DNA of 35,661 nucleotides from Streptococcus sp. 68 (lineage in GTDB: Bacteria > Bacillota > Bacilli > Lactobacillales > Streptococcaceae): NCBI RefSeq assembly GCF_013277415.1, contig NZ_VMMX01000020.1:23849-59509 (forward strand), given 5' to 3'. Positions 1 to 8,554 of this stretch are shown here, one piece after another. Within the stretch, counting starts at the first letter, position 1. Every line of letters starts with the position of its first letter. The translations under genes and the position numbers were made by a program. The notes beneath the pieces were generated by a model that worked only from the letters and a program-made list of their open reading frames with translations, had not been told where the DNA came from and did not search any database.

Positions 1-37
1 GCTAGCTTCCTAGTTTACTCTTTGATTTTCATTGAGT
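1..37 (+). repeat. BOX element, boxC module (cut by window edge)
   Basis: The first 37 bases match the end of the BOX elements at 18792-18903 and 27511-27613: a GCTAGCTTCCTAGTTT segment followed by CTCTTTGATTTTCATTGAGT. Only the boxC end is inside the window. It abuts the dinB stop codon at 39-41, so the repeat lies directly in the dinB 3' flank. Confidence 0.8.
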
Positions 38-38
38 T

Positions 39-1100
39 TCAAAATCCAGTCAGGGTAATCCCCAGCAGGCGGACACCTCTTTCTTTCTCGCTTAACTCTT
101 CATAGAGTTGCAGGGCGATTTGGCTTATCTGACTAGCATCCTGTGTTTTTTGAGCCAGACTTTTTCGTTTAGTAAGAGTTGAAAAGTCCTCGTAGCGAAT
201 TTTCAGAATGACAATTTTTCCAGCTTTTTCTTGTTGACTGAGATTGAGAGCGACTCTTTCTGATAGAAGAGTCAGCTCTTTTTTAATGTCTTCCTCGGCA
301 CGGAGAATCTTCCCGTAGGTTTTCTCCTTGCCGATTGATTTACGGATGCGATTTGATTTAACTGGAGAGTTGTGAATGCCACGAGCCTTTCGATAAAGGT
401 CATAGCCCAGTCTGCCAAATCGGTCTATTAGGGTCACTTCAGGAACTTCAAGTAGGTCAGCGCCAGTAAAAACACCCATGTGATGAAGACGTTCGACTGT
501 CTTTTTTCCTACTCCATGAAATTTAGAAATATCCATTTGTTTGAGAAAATCCTCAGCTTGGTCAGGTAGAATCACTGTCAAACCATGAGGTTTTTGATAA
601 TCACTGGCCATTTTAGCCAAGAATTTGTTGTAAGAAACGCCAGCAGAAGCAGTTAGATGGATTTCTTGCCAGATATCCTCTTGAATGAGGCGAGCAATTT
701 TGACCGCTGACTTGATCCCGAGTTTATTTTCTGTCACATCCAAATAGGCTTCGTCAATGCTCATGGGTTCTATTAAATCTGTATAGCGCTTAAAGATAGC
801 TCGAATCTGGAGTCCCACAGACTTGTATTTCTCATAATTTCCTGAGATGAAGACGGCCTGGGGACAACGCTCATAGGCTTCCTTAGAGCTCATGGCTGAA
901 TGGACACCAAAAGCTCGTGCCTCATAGCTACAGGTAGAGACGACTCCCCGCCCACCTGTTTGCCGAGGGTCGCTTCCAATAATGACAGGTTTTCCTCTGA
1001 GTTTAGGATTATCCCTGATTTCTACCGCAGCAAAAAAGGCATCCATGTCAATATGGATAATTTTTCTTGACAAATCATTTAACAAAGGAAAAATCAACAT
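39..1100 (-). CDS. dinB: DNA polymerase IV (Y-family)
   Basis: Error-prone translesion DNA polymerase that extends stalled or mismatched primers in the cytoplasm. The 353-residue product has the usual family length. Metal-binding acidic residues are visible in [12 protein letters not shown] (Asp18, Asp20) and SIDEAYLDV (Asp116, Glu117), with Phe23 at the steric-gate position. The [10 protein letters not shown] segment is the helix-hairpin-helix thumb region and the C-terminal third is the little-finger domain. The start at 1100 is supported by a purine-rich AAAAAGGGG stretch upstream and full N-terminal coverage. It is divergent from pflB; in pneumococci dinB (dinP) also lies beside pfl, as I recall. 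I see no SOS operator. Identification is firm. Confidence 0.95.
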   Translation of the reverse strand: MLIFPLLNDLSRKIIHIDMDAFFAAVEIRDNPKLRGKPVIIGSDPRQTGGRGVVSTCSYEARAFGVHSAMSSKEAYERCPQAVFISGNYEKYKSVGLQIRAIFKRYTDLIEPMSIDEAYLDVTENKLGIKSAVKIARLIQEDIWQEIHLTASAGVSYNKFLAKMASDYQKPHGLTVILPDQAEDFLKQMDISKFHGVGKKTVERLHHMGVFTGADLLEVPEVTLIDRFGRLGYDLYRKARGIHNSPVKSNRIRKSIGKEKTYGKILRAEEDIKKELTLLSERVALNLSQQEKAGKIVILKIRYEDFSTLTKRKSLAQKTQDASQISQIALQLYEELSEKERGVRLLGITLTGF

Positions 1101-1252
1101 ACCTAGCCCCTTTTTACCGCTTATTTTCTTTTATTATACCCTTTTTTCTGAAAAAAAGAAAAAAGGACTTTATTTTTTCAAAAATATAATACAGTTTGAA
1201 ATAAAATGTAGACTGTTTTAGAAAAGAAAGTGTAAAAATAGGGAATTTTCAC

Positions 1253-1282
1253 TTGTTGAAATCGGTTACTGTATGGTATACT
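1253..1282 (+). promoter_or_regulatory. pflB promoter
   Basis: TTGTTG at 1253-1258, an 18-base spacer and TATACT at 1277-1282 form a sigma-70/SigA-type promoter about 55 bases before the pflB start codon. An alternative -35 (TTGAAA) would give a 15-base spacer. Downstream, GTAACA and TGTTAC (about 1296-1313) form a short inverted repeat in the untranslated leader. Confidence 0.6.
1257..1270 (+). promoter_or_regulatory. cre site (CcpA) inside the pflB promoter
   Basis: TGAAATCGGTTACT matches the Gram-positive cre consensus TGWAANCGNTNWCA at every specified position except the last. It lies between the -35 and -10 of the pflB promoter, a position that normally gives repression by CcpA. The match is read from the sequence; regulation is inferred. 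Confidence 0.55.
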
Positions 1283-1337
1283 TGTCTCATGAATGTAACA
1301 GATGGTTGTTACTAGAAAGAAAAAAGAGGACATTAAC

Positions 1338-3662
1338 ATGGTTGTTAAAACAGTTGTTGAAGCACAAGATATTTTTGACAAAGCTTGGGAAGGCTTCAAA
1401 GGCGTAGATTGGAAAGAAAAGGCAAGTGTATCACGCTTTGTACAAGCTAACTACACACCTTATGATGGAGACGAAAGCTTCCTCGCAGGACCAACAGAAC
1501 GTTCACTTCACATCAAAAAAATTGTAGAAGAAACTAAAGCACACTACGAAGAAACTCGTTTCCCAATGGACACTCGTCCAACATCTATTGCTGACATTCC
1601 AGCAGGATTTATCGATAAAGAAAATGAAGTTATCTTCGGTATCCAAAACGATGAACTCTTCAAATTGAACTTCATGCCAAAAGGTGGTATCCGTATGGCT
1701 GAAACTACTTTGAAAGAAAATGGATACGAACCAGACCCAGCTGTTCACGAAATCTTTACTAAATACGTAACAACAGTTAACGACGGTATCTTCCGTGCCT
1801 ACACTTCAAACATCCGTCGCGCTCGTCACGCACACACTGTAACTGGTCTTCCAGATGCATACTCACGCGGACGTATCATCGGTGTTTACGCACGTCTTGC
1901 TCTTTACGGTGCAGACTACTTGATGCAAGAAAAAGTAAACGACTGGAACGCAATTGAAGAAATCGATGAAGAAACAATCCGTCTTCGTGAAGAAATCAAC
2001 CTTCAATACCAAGCATTGCAACAAGTTGTTCGCTTGGGTGACCTTTACGGAGTTGATGTTCGCAAACCAGCGATGAACGTTAAAGAAGCGATCCAATGGG
2101 TTAACATCGCCTTCATGTCTGTCTGCCGTGTTATCAACGGTGCTGCTACATCTCTAGGTCGTGTGCCAATCGTATTGGACATCTTTGCAGAACGTGACCT
2201 TGCTCGTGGTACATTTACTGAATCAGAAATCCAAGAATTCGTTGATGATTTCGTTATGAAACTTCGTACAGTTAAATTTGCTCGTACAAAAGCTTACGAC
2301 CAATTGTACTCAGGTGACCCAACTTTCATCACAACTTCTATGGCTGGTATGGGTAACGACGGTCGTCACCGTGTTACTAAGATGGACTACCGTTTCTTGA
2401 ACACTCTTGACAACATCGGTAACTCTCCAGAACCAAACTTGACAGTTCTTTGGACTGACAAATTGCCATACAACTTCCGTCGCTACTGTATGCACATGAG
2501 CCACAAACACTCTTCTATCCAATACGAAGGTGTAACAACAATGGCTAAAGACGGATATGGTGAAATGAGCTGTATCTCATGCTGTGTGTCTCCACTTGAC
2601 CCAGAAAATGAAGAACAACGCCACAACATCCAGTACTTCGGTGCGCGTGTAAACGTATTGAAAGCCCTTCTTACTGGTTTGAACGGTGGTTACGACGATG
2701 TTCACAAAGACTATAAAGTATTTGACATTGAACCAATCCGTGACGAAGTTCTTGAATTTGAATCAGTTAAAGCTAACTTTGAAAAATCTCTTGACTGGTT
2801 GACTGACACTTATGTAGATGCTTTGAATATCATCCACTACATGACTGATAAGTACAACTACGAAGCTGTTCAAATGGCCTTCTTGCCAACTAAACAACGT
2901 GCCAACATGGGATTCGGTATCTGTGGATTTGCTAACACTGTTGATACATTGTCAGCTATCAAGTACGCTACAGTTAAACCAATCCGTGATGAAAATGGCT
3001 ACATCTACGATTACGAAACAATCGGTGAATACCCACGTTGGGGTGAAGATGATCCACGTTCAAACGAATTGGCAGAATGGTTGATTGAAGCTTACACAAC
3101 TCGTCTACGTAGCCACAAACTATACAAAGACGCAGAAGCTACTGTATCACTTTTGACAATCACATCTAACGTTGCTTACTCTAAACAAACTGGTAACTCA
3201 CCAGTACACAAAGGTGTATACCTCAACGAAGATGGTTCTGTGAACTTGTCTAAACTTGAATTCTTCTCACCAGGTGCTAACCCATCTAACAAAGCTAAAG
3301 GTGGATGGTTGCAAAACTTGAACTCACTTGCTAGCCTTGACTTCGGTTATGCCGCTGACGGTATCTCATTGACAACTCAAGTATCACCTCGTGCTCTTGG
3401 TAAGACTCGTGATGAACAAGTTGATAACTTGGTAACAATCCTTGATGGATACTTCGAAAACGGTGGACAACACGTTAACTTGAATGTTATGGACTTGAAC
3501 GATGTTTACGAAAAGATCATGTCAGGTGAAGACGTTATCGTACGTATCTCTGGATACTGTGTAAACACTAAATACCTCACTCCAGAACAAAAAACTGAAT
3601 TGACACAACGTGTCTTCCACGAAGTTCTTTCAATGGATGATGCCTTGGATGCGTTGAGCTAA
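1338..3662 (+). CDS. pflB: pyruvate formate-lyase (formate C-acetyltransferase)
   Basis: Glycyl-radical enzyme converting pyruvate and CoA to acetyl-CoA and formate in anaerobic mixed-acid fermentation. I chose the ATG at 1338 (774 residues) over an in-frame ATG at 1302 because GAGGA lies 7 bases before it and the protein then begins [10 protein letters not shown], as in streptococcal PFLs. The catalytic cysteine pair is Cys415-Cys416 in SCISCCVSP, and the radical glycine is Gly739 in RISGYCVN near the C-terminus. It needs a PflA activase, which is not in this window. Codon use is strongly biased, with C-ending codons such as AAC, TTC and GAC, which fits a highly expressed gene. It stands alone between its own promoter and terminator. 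Confidence 0.97.
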   Translation: MVVKTVVEAQDIFDKAWEGFKGVDWKEKASVSRFVQANYTPYDGDESFLAGPTERSLHIKKIVEETKAHYEETRFPMDTRPTSIADIPAGFIDKENEVIFGIQNDELFKLNFMPKGGIRMAETTLKENGYEPDPAVHEIFTKYVTTVNDGIFRAYTSNIRRARHAHTVTGLPDAYSRGRIIGVYARLALYGADYLMQEKVNDWNAIEEIDEETIRLREEINLQYQALQQVVRLGDLYGVDVRKPAMNVKEAIQWVNIAFMSVCRVINGAATSLGRVPIVLDIFAERDLARGTFTESEIQEFVDDFVMKLRTVKFARTKAYDQLYSGDPTFITTSMAGMGNDGRHRVTKMDYRFLNTLDNIGNSPEPNLTVLWTDKLPYNFRRYCMHMSHKHSSIQYEGVTTMAKDGYGEMSCISCCVSPLDPENEEQRHNIQYFGARVNVLKALLTGLNGGYDDVHKDYKVFDIEPIRDEVLEFESVKANFEKSLDWLTDTYVDALNIIHYMTDKYNYEAVQMAFLPTKQRANMGFGICGFANTVDTLSAIKYATVKPIRDENGYIYDYETIGEYPRWGEDDPRSNELAEWLIEAYTTRLRSHKLYKDAEATVSLLTITSNVAYSKQTGNSPVHKGVYLNEDGSVNLSKLEFFSPGANPSNKAKGGWLQNLNSLASLDFGYAADGISLTTQVSPRALGKTRDEQVDNLVTILDGYFENGGQHVNLNVMDLNDVYEKIMSGEDVIVRISGYCVNTKYLTPEQKTELTQRVFHEVLSMDDALDALS

Positions 3663-3687
3663 TCAAGTTCTTGAATAATGAAATAAG

Positions 3688-3715
3688 GAACCCTCGGTCA
3701 GTCGACTGAGGGTTT
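3688..3715 (+). terminator. pflB terminator
   Basis: GAACCCTCGGTCAGTCGACTGAGGGTTTT forms a GC-rich hairpin (ACCCTC with GAGGGT, plus inner TCAGTCGACTGA self-complementarity) ending in a T run, 26 bases after the pflB stop. Confidence 0.8.
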
Positions 3716-3776
3716 TGTGCTTGGGATAGTGTGAGCAATTCCTTCGGCGCAATATGCAATGTTTTTGGGAAGGAAT

Positions 3777-3803
3777 AGTGGACCGAATCTGAAATAGTCC
3801 ACT
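3777..3803. repeat. short inverted repeat
   Basis: AGTGGAC at 3777-3783 is perfectly complementary to GTCCACT at 3797-3803 with a 13-base loop. No T run follows, so it is not an obvious terminator. It lies in the 3716-3880 gap, which has no gene and may carry mobile-element debris. Confidence 0.4.
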
Positions 3804-3850
3804 GAAACGGCTCAAACAGTGCTAGAAATTGACTGGAATTCTCTAAGCGA

Positions 3851-3870
3851 TTTGTTCAGATTTTATTTCA
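3851..3870. repeat. 20-bp sequence repeated in inverted orientation at 27401-27420
   Basis: TTTGTTCAGATTTTATTTCA is present here and, as its exact reverse complement, at 27401-27420. The identity stops at both ends. Both copies are in gene-free DNA; they may be the end of an eroded insertion sequence, but I cannot name the element. Confidence 0.5.
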
Positions 3871-3880
3871 TTCCATCATA

Positions 3881-3918
3881 AAAACAAGACGACTGGCTAA
3901 TTGACAATCATCTTGTTT
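3881..3918 (-). terminator. terminator of the nucleotidyltransferase gene pair
   Basis: Read on the minus strand, AAACAAGATGA and TCGTCTTGTTTT form a stem of about 11 pairs (one G-U), ending in a T run, just after the stop codon at 3926. It fits rho-independent termination of the 4760-3926 transcript. Confidence 0.6.
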
Positions 3919-3925
3919 GATACTG

Positions 3926-4483
3926 TTAATAAAATTCGCGAAGTTTATCTTGATTTTCTTTAAAAAATTTTTCTAACCAATCCATACCATAAGCATAACT
4001 AAAGCCTTCTAATAGAACAGAGAGGTCAATAGTATCAAATCCCATGTCTTTTAAATATTTAAAGGTATCGAATGGTGAATGAAAGTTTTTGTATTTAATA
4101 ATTGCACCAATATCTTTCAAATCCTGCTCCCTGATACTCATCATCTTCATTCCTAACACATACTCAATAGGGACTACTAAAACGGTCAGATTCTCAAATG
4201 AGTACAAGGATTCACATAAACTTAAGGGAGGTTGTTTGTTCATATTTGCAACATGATTGTTGAGCCATAACTCTTCGTGGGTGTTAAGATTAAACTGTTT
4301 TCCTACACGAGCAATAATTTCATTGATTTTCTGATTTTGGTCATAAAAAGCATCAACATCTTGTGTGGCACGTAAACCATGATATTCTAAGACATAACCA
4401 CCGACACAGATAATTGTTAAAGTCAGATTTTCCTGAATTAATTCCTTATTTAGGGCTTGGAATACCGGTTTCATTTTATCCAT
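3926..4483 (-). CDS. DUF6036-type nucleotidyltransferase (putative toxin component)
   Basis: The 185-residue protein carries the minimal-nucleotidyltransferase signature GG-x12-DxD (Gly28-Gly29 and Asp42-Val-Asp44 in GGYVLEYHGLRATQDVDAF). This is the pattern of DUF6036/AbiEii-like proteins, which transfer nucleotides and often act as toxins or abortive-infection effectors. No signal peptide or membrane segment is seen. Its start overlaps the end of the upstream 94-residue gene by 8 bases, so the two are translationally coupled on one minus-strand transcript. Family assignment rests on the motif; toxin activity is inference. It is AT-rich and sits beside a degraded 1-kb region, which fits a horizontally acquired cassette. 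Confidence 0.7.
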   Translation of the reverse strand: MDKMKPVFQALNKELIQENLTLTIICVGGYVLEYHGLRATQDVDAFYDQNQKINEIIARVGKQFNLNTHEELWLNNHVANMNKQPPLSLCESLYSFENLTVLVVPIEYVLGMKMMSIREQDLKDIGAIIKYKNFHSPFDTFKYLKDMGFDTIDLSVLLEGFSYAYGMDWLEKFFKENQDKLREFY

Positions 4484-4760
4484 GCTTGTATTTCTCCATC
4501 AATTTTTGAACATTGGTTAACTTAGCAGGTTTATTTAATGAAATCACATATTTATGAGTTGGAGTATGCTCTTGAAAGGCATACTTCAAGCTAATTTTTT
4601 GAAAATGGGTTAGTTCTTTGGAGTCTAGCAACTTTTCTACATCTTGGTTTGTTAAATAAGAATAGTCTTCAAAAATAACTTTTCGCAAATAACGAAACCA
4701 ATGGCTTGCGTTGAATTGTGATTGTTTGGATGCCTGTATCATATAATCGTACCAATCCAT
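4476..4760 (-). CDS. 94-residue protein upstream of the nucleotidyltransferase
   Basis: I do not recognise this protein. It is small and basic (many Lys and His), rich in aromatic residues near the N-terminus (MDWYDYMIQASKQSQFNASH), and predicted helical, with no signal peptide or membrane segment. It is real by context: GGAGGA lies 7 bases before the ATG, and it overlaps the nucleotidyltransferase start by 8 bases. In two-gene toxin-antitoxin cassettes the upstream small gene is often the antitoxin, so this is a candidate partner, but it does not resemble the AbiEi antitoxins I know. It could instead be an accessory domain split from the nucleotidyltransferase. Confidence 0.65.
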   Translation of the reverse strand: MDWYDYMIQASKQSQFNASHWFRYLRKVIFEDYSYLTNQDVEKLLDSKELTHFQKISLKYAFQEHTPTHKYVISLNKPAKLTNVQKLMEKYKHG

Positions 4761-4778
4761 TGTCTTCCTCCTATGAAA

Positions 4779-4822
4779 TTTAGTTTATCTTATTGTAGTT
4801 TATATTTAAAAATGTAGTTTTT
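4779..4822 (-). promoter_or_regulatory. direct repeats upstream of the nucleotidyltransferase pair
   Basis: Three copies of a (T/G)TAGTTTAT-like word start at 4779, 4794 and 4813 (plus-strand reading), the last two sharing TGTAGTTT. They lie 19-62 bases before the 4760 start codon, where an autoregulatory operator would be expected. No convincing -35/-10 pair is seen, so the role is speculative. Confidence 0.35.
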
Positions 4823-5839
4823 CTTAATTAGCTCGTATCTATAGGATGATACTGAAAATTATCTTGTTGCTTTAAATCACAATCGAAAAATTCTGTTTTT
4901 CATCTTAGAAAAGAGTGTTTAGAAATGTAAAATGAACCTTTTTTCTTATCCAAGAACCTTACTAAAGTATATAATTTAGGAAGTCAATCCTGTATGATAA
5001 TGTTTGTACTATCGTTGAGTTTTTGCTTGATTGCCTAACGAGATAAATTTTAGAAGAATTTTCGGTGTGATTTGACAAGTTTCTGACTGGAAGGATAGTT
5101 ACACTAGTATTGTTTATTAAAATGAGCAGATAGAGAAAATTTGGAATCCATTTGCTTATTATCAATCGTTTTTTTTAGCTTATTTGTCTTAGATTGGTAT
5201 AGAACTGATTTATGGATTGATCCTCTTGTATCTTATCCCGTTCCTAAATATGTTGGTAGAAAAATGAAGAAGTTGTTACGAGTGTCTGCATTGGGAAAAA
5301 TTTTGTCTATACAATTCTTTAAATGATATGAAGGCTAGGAATGCCAACACACTGACATATTTCGTTTGAATCTCATCCAATCCCTATACTTGTATTTGTA
5401 GAAATGCTATCAGTAATACATTCGCGAATACTATGATTTACAACAGTGTGGTCGTACATCTTTGTAAGTTTATTATACAACAACCATTTACAGGTGTAAA
5501 GTTGAGCAGTGTCTTTAGTAAATTTAGGGACTTGTTTTGTCACAGTTTTGATACCTGTATTCGTTGTTTCATGAGCATTTAACGTTCCTCTTCATGTAGG
5601 CATTTCAACAATTAGAATGATATTTTTCCGAGGATGAACTTATATATTGTGACTTTTTAGAGTTATGATGCCTCTTGATTTGACTACCGCTATCAATTTC
5701 ATCCACTTTTACAGTTTCATGCAACATAGCGAGAAGGCGGTTTCCTATATGGAAGTCGTCTTGTTTTCATATTGTCTAAATACGAGATATTTACTACAGG
5801 TTATAGTTGATTTAAACAGGTCTATAGATTTCTAATATA
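4823..5839. other. about 1 kb without an intact gene
   Basis: This AT-rich stretch has no open frame with a plausible start, ribosome-binding site and protein-like composition. A 61-codon plus-strand frame at 5141-5326 has no ribosome-binding site and is not convincing. The right half holds broken minus-strand coding remnants, listed separately. I recall mobile or pilus-type insertions between pfl and the ROK/PTS locus in some pneumococci, so this may be the scar of such a site. Confidence 0.5.
5373..5763 (-). pseudogene. degenerate coding remnant(s), unknown family
   Basis: Two minus-strand stretches read like eroded protein. Bases 5763-5605 give about 52 stop-free codons beginning QDDFHIGNRLLAMLHETVK. 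Bases 5591-5373, in another frame, give 72 stop-free codons that include VPKFTKDTAQLYTCKWLLYN. Neither has a proper start, and the frame changes between them, so at least one frameshift is needed to join them. I do not recognise the family. Chance open frames in AT-rich DNA are an alternative explanation. Confidence 0.3.
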
Positions 5840-7063
5840 TTAAGGTGAAATAATATCTTGTAATACATTGCTATGTTCTATGAAAAAAGCGACGGTAGCT
5901 AATGCACAAGCTCCTATACTTCCACGATGTTTGTTGTAAGGTAAAATTTCAATTTCTATATTACGAGTAAAGGGAACGAAGTGGAGCTGATCTTGGATTT
6001 TATCCCTGACTTCATGAGTGAAAGGTTGATAATTAAGCAATTGACTGTTGATATAGATTTTATCAGCAGGATTGATGAGGAGAAGATTTGCAATAGAAGT
6101 GGCCAATAAATTGACTCCTTTATCAATTTGTTGGCGTAAAGCAGAGTCGCCTAAGTTGTAAGCTGTTAAAAGGGTATCTAAATGAATGTCTTTTTCAGTC
6201 TTTACAAGGCTTTTTAGTACAGTTAGTTGAGAATTTTTAAATAATAATTGGGCATGTTTGATTAACCAAGCATCCGAAATATATGTTTGTAAACAACCTT
6301 TTTTTCCGCATTCACAATATTGCCCATTCAATTCGACAATGGTGTGTCCAATTTCTCCGATATAAGGATTTTTAGAGGCTCCTATTTTTTCTTTTGTGAA
6401 AAAGGAAGTGTAAATACCTAATCCAGCGTGTAGGAAAATAAAGTTATCGGGGGTATTGTGTGGATTAAAAAGGTATTGCCCTATAGCCATACAATCAATA
6501 TTATTTTTTACAATAAAAGGAAAATCGAATTTTTTAATTACATTTAATAAATTAAATGATTCCCATATGGGGTTGTTTGTAATGATGCTTCCGGAGTCTT
6601 TGTTATAATGTCCAGGTATTGATAAGCCAAATCCAAGTAATTTTGTCTCCAAAGGGACATACTCTATAGCTGTTTTTATCATATTGGTAATGGTGGAATT
6701 GATTTCTGAAATAGGATAATCTTCATTCAAAATTTCTGTCTCGAAAAGAGTTTTCCCTTGTAAGTCACATAGACTGAGAAAGACACCTAGGACGTTTATT
6801 TCAATACCTCCAACAACATACGGAATATTATCTGTAATAGAAATAGTTTTTCTACGTCTTCCAGATCCGGAAAACTCGCTAAATTCATCACCAGTTTCGT
6901 ATATGAGGGATTGTTCGCTTAGCTCTTTTATGATGTTAGTCGTTGTTGCTGGAGTAAGTCCTGTTTCATTAACAATATCTGTACGGGATGTTGCTGGATT
7001 TCGATATAGAAACTCCAGTATAGTGGCTCTATTGTGTAAAAAGGCTGATTGTTTTGTAATCAT
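5840..7063 (-). CDS. ROK-family transcriptional regulator (NagC/XylR type)
   Basis: A 407-residue sugar-responsive repressor. Residues about 10-55 form a winged helix-turn-helix (SRTDIVNETGLTPATTTNIIKEL region), followed by a ROK sugar-kinase-like fold. The zinc site is visible as His240 and Cys250, Cys252 and Cys257 in YCECGKKGCLQ. At the place where ROK kinases have catalytic Asp (END motif) this protein has Asn187-Asn188, so it should bind sugar without phosphorylating it, as expected for a regulator. AAAGGAGG precedes the ATG. It is divergent from the PTS operon at 7231, with a 167-base shared control region, so it very likely controls that operon. The inducer is unknown. Confidence 0.9.
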   Translation of the reverse strand: MITKQSAFLHNRATILEFLYRNPATSRTDIVNETGLTPATTTNIIKELSEQSLIYETGDEFSEFSGSGRRRKTISITDNIPYVVGGIEINVLGVFLSLCDLQGKTLFETEILNEDYPISEINSTITNMIKTAIEYVPLETKLLGFGLSIPGHYNKDSGSIITNNPIWESFNLLNVIKKFDFPFIVKNNIDCMAIGQYLFNPHNTPDNFIFLHAGLGIYTSFFTKEKIGASKNPYIGEIGHTIVELNGQYCECGKKGCLQTYISDAWLIKHAQLLFKNSQLTVLKSLVKTEKDIHLDTLLTAYNLGDSALRQQIDKGVNLLATSIANLLLINPADKIYINSQLLNYQPFTHEVRDKIQDQLHFVPFTRNIEIEILPYNKHRGSIGACALATVAFFIEHSNVLQDIISP

Positions 7064-7080
7064 TTGTTTCCTCCTTTGGT

Positions 7081-7100
7081 TTATTTTATATTAAACATAA
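7081..7100. promoter_or_regulatory. possible ROK operator
   Basis: TTATTTTATATTAAACATAA is an imperfect palindrome with half-sites TTATnTT and AAnATAA, resembling the AT-rich sites bound by ROK repressors such as NagC and Mlc. It lies 18 bases upstream of the ROK start codon, in the divergent control region. AT-rich sequence makes such matches common, so confidence is low. Confidence 0.3.
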
Positions 7101-7167
7101 GAAAAAATCAATTAAAATTATTATTATATACAAAGAAAAAAATATTGTAAAAACAGTAAAAAATATA

Positions 7168-7196
7168 TTGACAACGCTTTCTGTTAGTGGTATATT
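7168..7196 (+). promoter_or_regulatory. PTS operon promoter
   Basis: TTGACA at 7168-7173, exactly 17 bases, then TATATT at 7191-7196: a near-consensus promoter 35 bases before the first EIIC start codon. Such a strong core promoter suggests that control is mainly by repression. Confidence 0.8.
7169..7182 (+). promoter_or_regulatory. cre-like site overlapping the PTS promoter -35
   Basis: TGACAACGCTTTCT matches the cre consensus TGWAANCGNTNWCA with two mismatches, and contains the conserved CG core. It overlaps the -35 hexamer, so CcpA binding would block RNA polymerase. This is a sequence-based prediction. Confidence 0.5.
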
Positions 7197-7230
7197 TAAT
7201 TTATAAAAAATAAAAAAAGGAGTTCCGGTG

Positions 7231-8553
7231 ATGAACAATATTTTAACGTTTTTAGAAACGAAAGTCGCTCCGTTTGGTGAAAAAGTTGGCAACCAACGGC
7301 ATTTGAAAGCTATTCGTGAAGGATTTATGATGGCAATGCCTTTGATTTTAGTCGGCTCTTTATTTCTTATTCTAATCAGTTGGCCTCAAGAGGCTTTTAC
7401 AAATTGGCTGAATAGTGTTGGATTGCTAAGTATCTTGACAACTATGAATCAGTCAACAGTAGCGATTATCTCCTTGGTCGCTTGTTTCGGTATTGCCTAC
7501 AGGTTGTCGGAAGGATATGGTACAGATGGTCCGTCGGCAGGGATCATAGCCTTATCCAGTTTTGTATTGATGGCACCTCGTTTTTCGAGTATGGTTTATG
7601 ATAAAAATGGGGAGCAGGTCAAGCAGTTATTTGGCGGCGCAATACCATTTTCTAGCCTGAATGCATCTTCTTTATTTATGGCGATTACCATTGGATTGGT
7701 TACAGCAGAGATTTATCGTATGTTTATCCAGCGCGGAATTACGATAAAAATGCCAAGTGGTGTCCCAGATGTAGTAAGTAAATCATTTTCAGCTCTTTTA
7801 CCTGGTTTTACTACTTTTGTTTTGTGGGCTCTGGTCTTAAAAGGTCTTGAAGCGGCAGGAGTTGCAGGAGGTCTCAACGGACTTTTAGGTGCAATTGTTG
7901 GAACACCGCTTAAGTTAATTGCAGGAACGCTTCCAGGTATGATTCTATGTGTTATTGTAAACTCATTCTTTTGGTTCTGTGGAGTTAATGGGGGGCAAGT
8001 TTTAAATGCTTTTGTAGACCCAGTTTGGTTACAATTTACTACAGAAAACCAAGAAGCTGTGGCTGCAGGACAAACCCTACAACACATTATTACATTACCG
8101 TTTAAAGATTTATTTGTATTTATTGGTGGCGGTGGAGCGACTATTGGTCTTGCGATTTGTCTCTTCCTATTTAGTAAGAGTCGTGCTAATAAAACATTAG
8201 GTAAGCTAGCTATTATACCGTCTATCTTTAATATCAATACAGCTATTCTATTTACGTTTCCAACGGTTTTAAATCCGATTATGCTGATTCCGTTTATTGC
8301 TACTCCTACAATCAATGCCTTGATTACCTATGTATCAATGGCTGTAGGATTAGTACCTTATACAACAGGTGTAATCCTTCCGTGGACAATGCCACCGATC
8401 ATAGGAGGATTCCTTGCGACAGGGGCTAGTTGGCGAGGAGCTCTATTACAAGTTGTTTTAATTTTGGTTTCTGTGGCAATTTATTATCCATTCTTCAAAA
8501 TTGCAGATAAACGCAATCTTGAAAAAGAAAAAGCTACTGTTGGAGGGAAATAA
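7231..8553 (+). CDS. PTS EIIC-like membrane protein (cellobiose/lactose family) lacking active-site residues
   Basis: A 440-residue polytopic protein of the lactose/chitobiose EIIC family (KAIREGFMMAMPLILVGSLF near the N-terminus is typical). AAAGGAGT sits just before ATG 7231; a GTG three bases earlier is less likely. In working EIICs a conserved His (GIHG) and Glu (NEPxxFG) contact the sugar hydroxyl that is phosphorylated. Here these are Asn253 (CGVNGG) and Thr337 (FNINTAILFTFP). The LacE-type paralogue later in the operon keeps both. There is no EIIB domain or separate EIIB gene of the CelA type. It may therefore be a facilitator or sensor rather than a phosphotransferase. It is one base upstream of the DUF4838 gene. 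Confidence 0.88.
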   Translation: MNNILTFLETKVAPFGEKVGNQRHLKAIREGFMMAMPLILVGSLFLILISWPQEAFTNWLNSVGLLSILTTMNQSTVAIISLVACFGIAYRLSEGYGTDGPSAGIIALSSFVLMAPRFSSMVYDKNGEQVKQLFGGAIPFSSLNASSLFMAITIGLVTAEIYRMFIQRGITIKMPSGVPDVVSKSFSALLPGFTTFVLWALVLKGLEAAGVAGGLNGLLGAIVGTPLKLIAGTLPGMILCVIVNSFFWFCGVNGGQVLNAFVDPVWLQFTTENQEAVAAGQTLQHIITLPFKDLFVFIGGGGATIGLAICLFLFSKSRANKTLGKLAIIPSIFNINTAILFTFPTVLNPIMLIPFIATPTINALITYVSMAVGLVPYTTGVILPWTMPPIIGGFLATGASWRGALLQVVLILVSVAIYYPFFKIADKRNLEKEKATVGGK

Positions 8554-8554
8554 G

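Noticed and set aside
5141..5326. 61-codon plus-strand reading frame as a gene
   Set aside because: No ribosome-binding site, no family resemblance, and it lies in a degraded region; chance is the simplest explanation.
7713..8315. 200-codon minus-strand frame inside the first EIIC gene
   Set aside because: It is the antisense of a clear membrane protein, with a Pro/Ala/Ile-rich composition typical of reversed hydrophobic codons.
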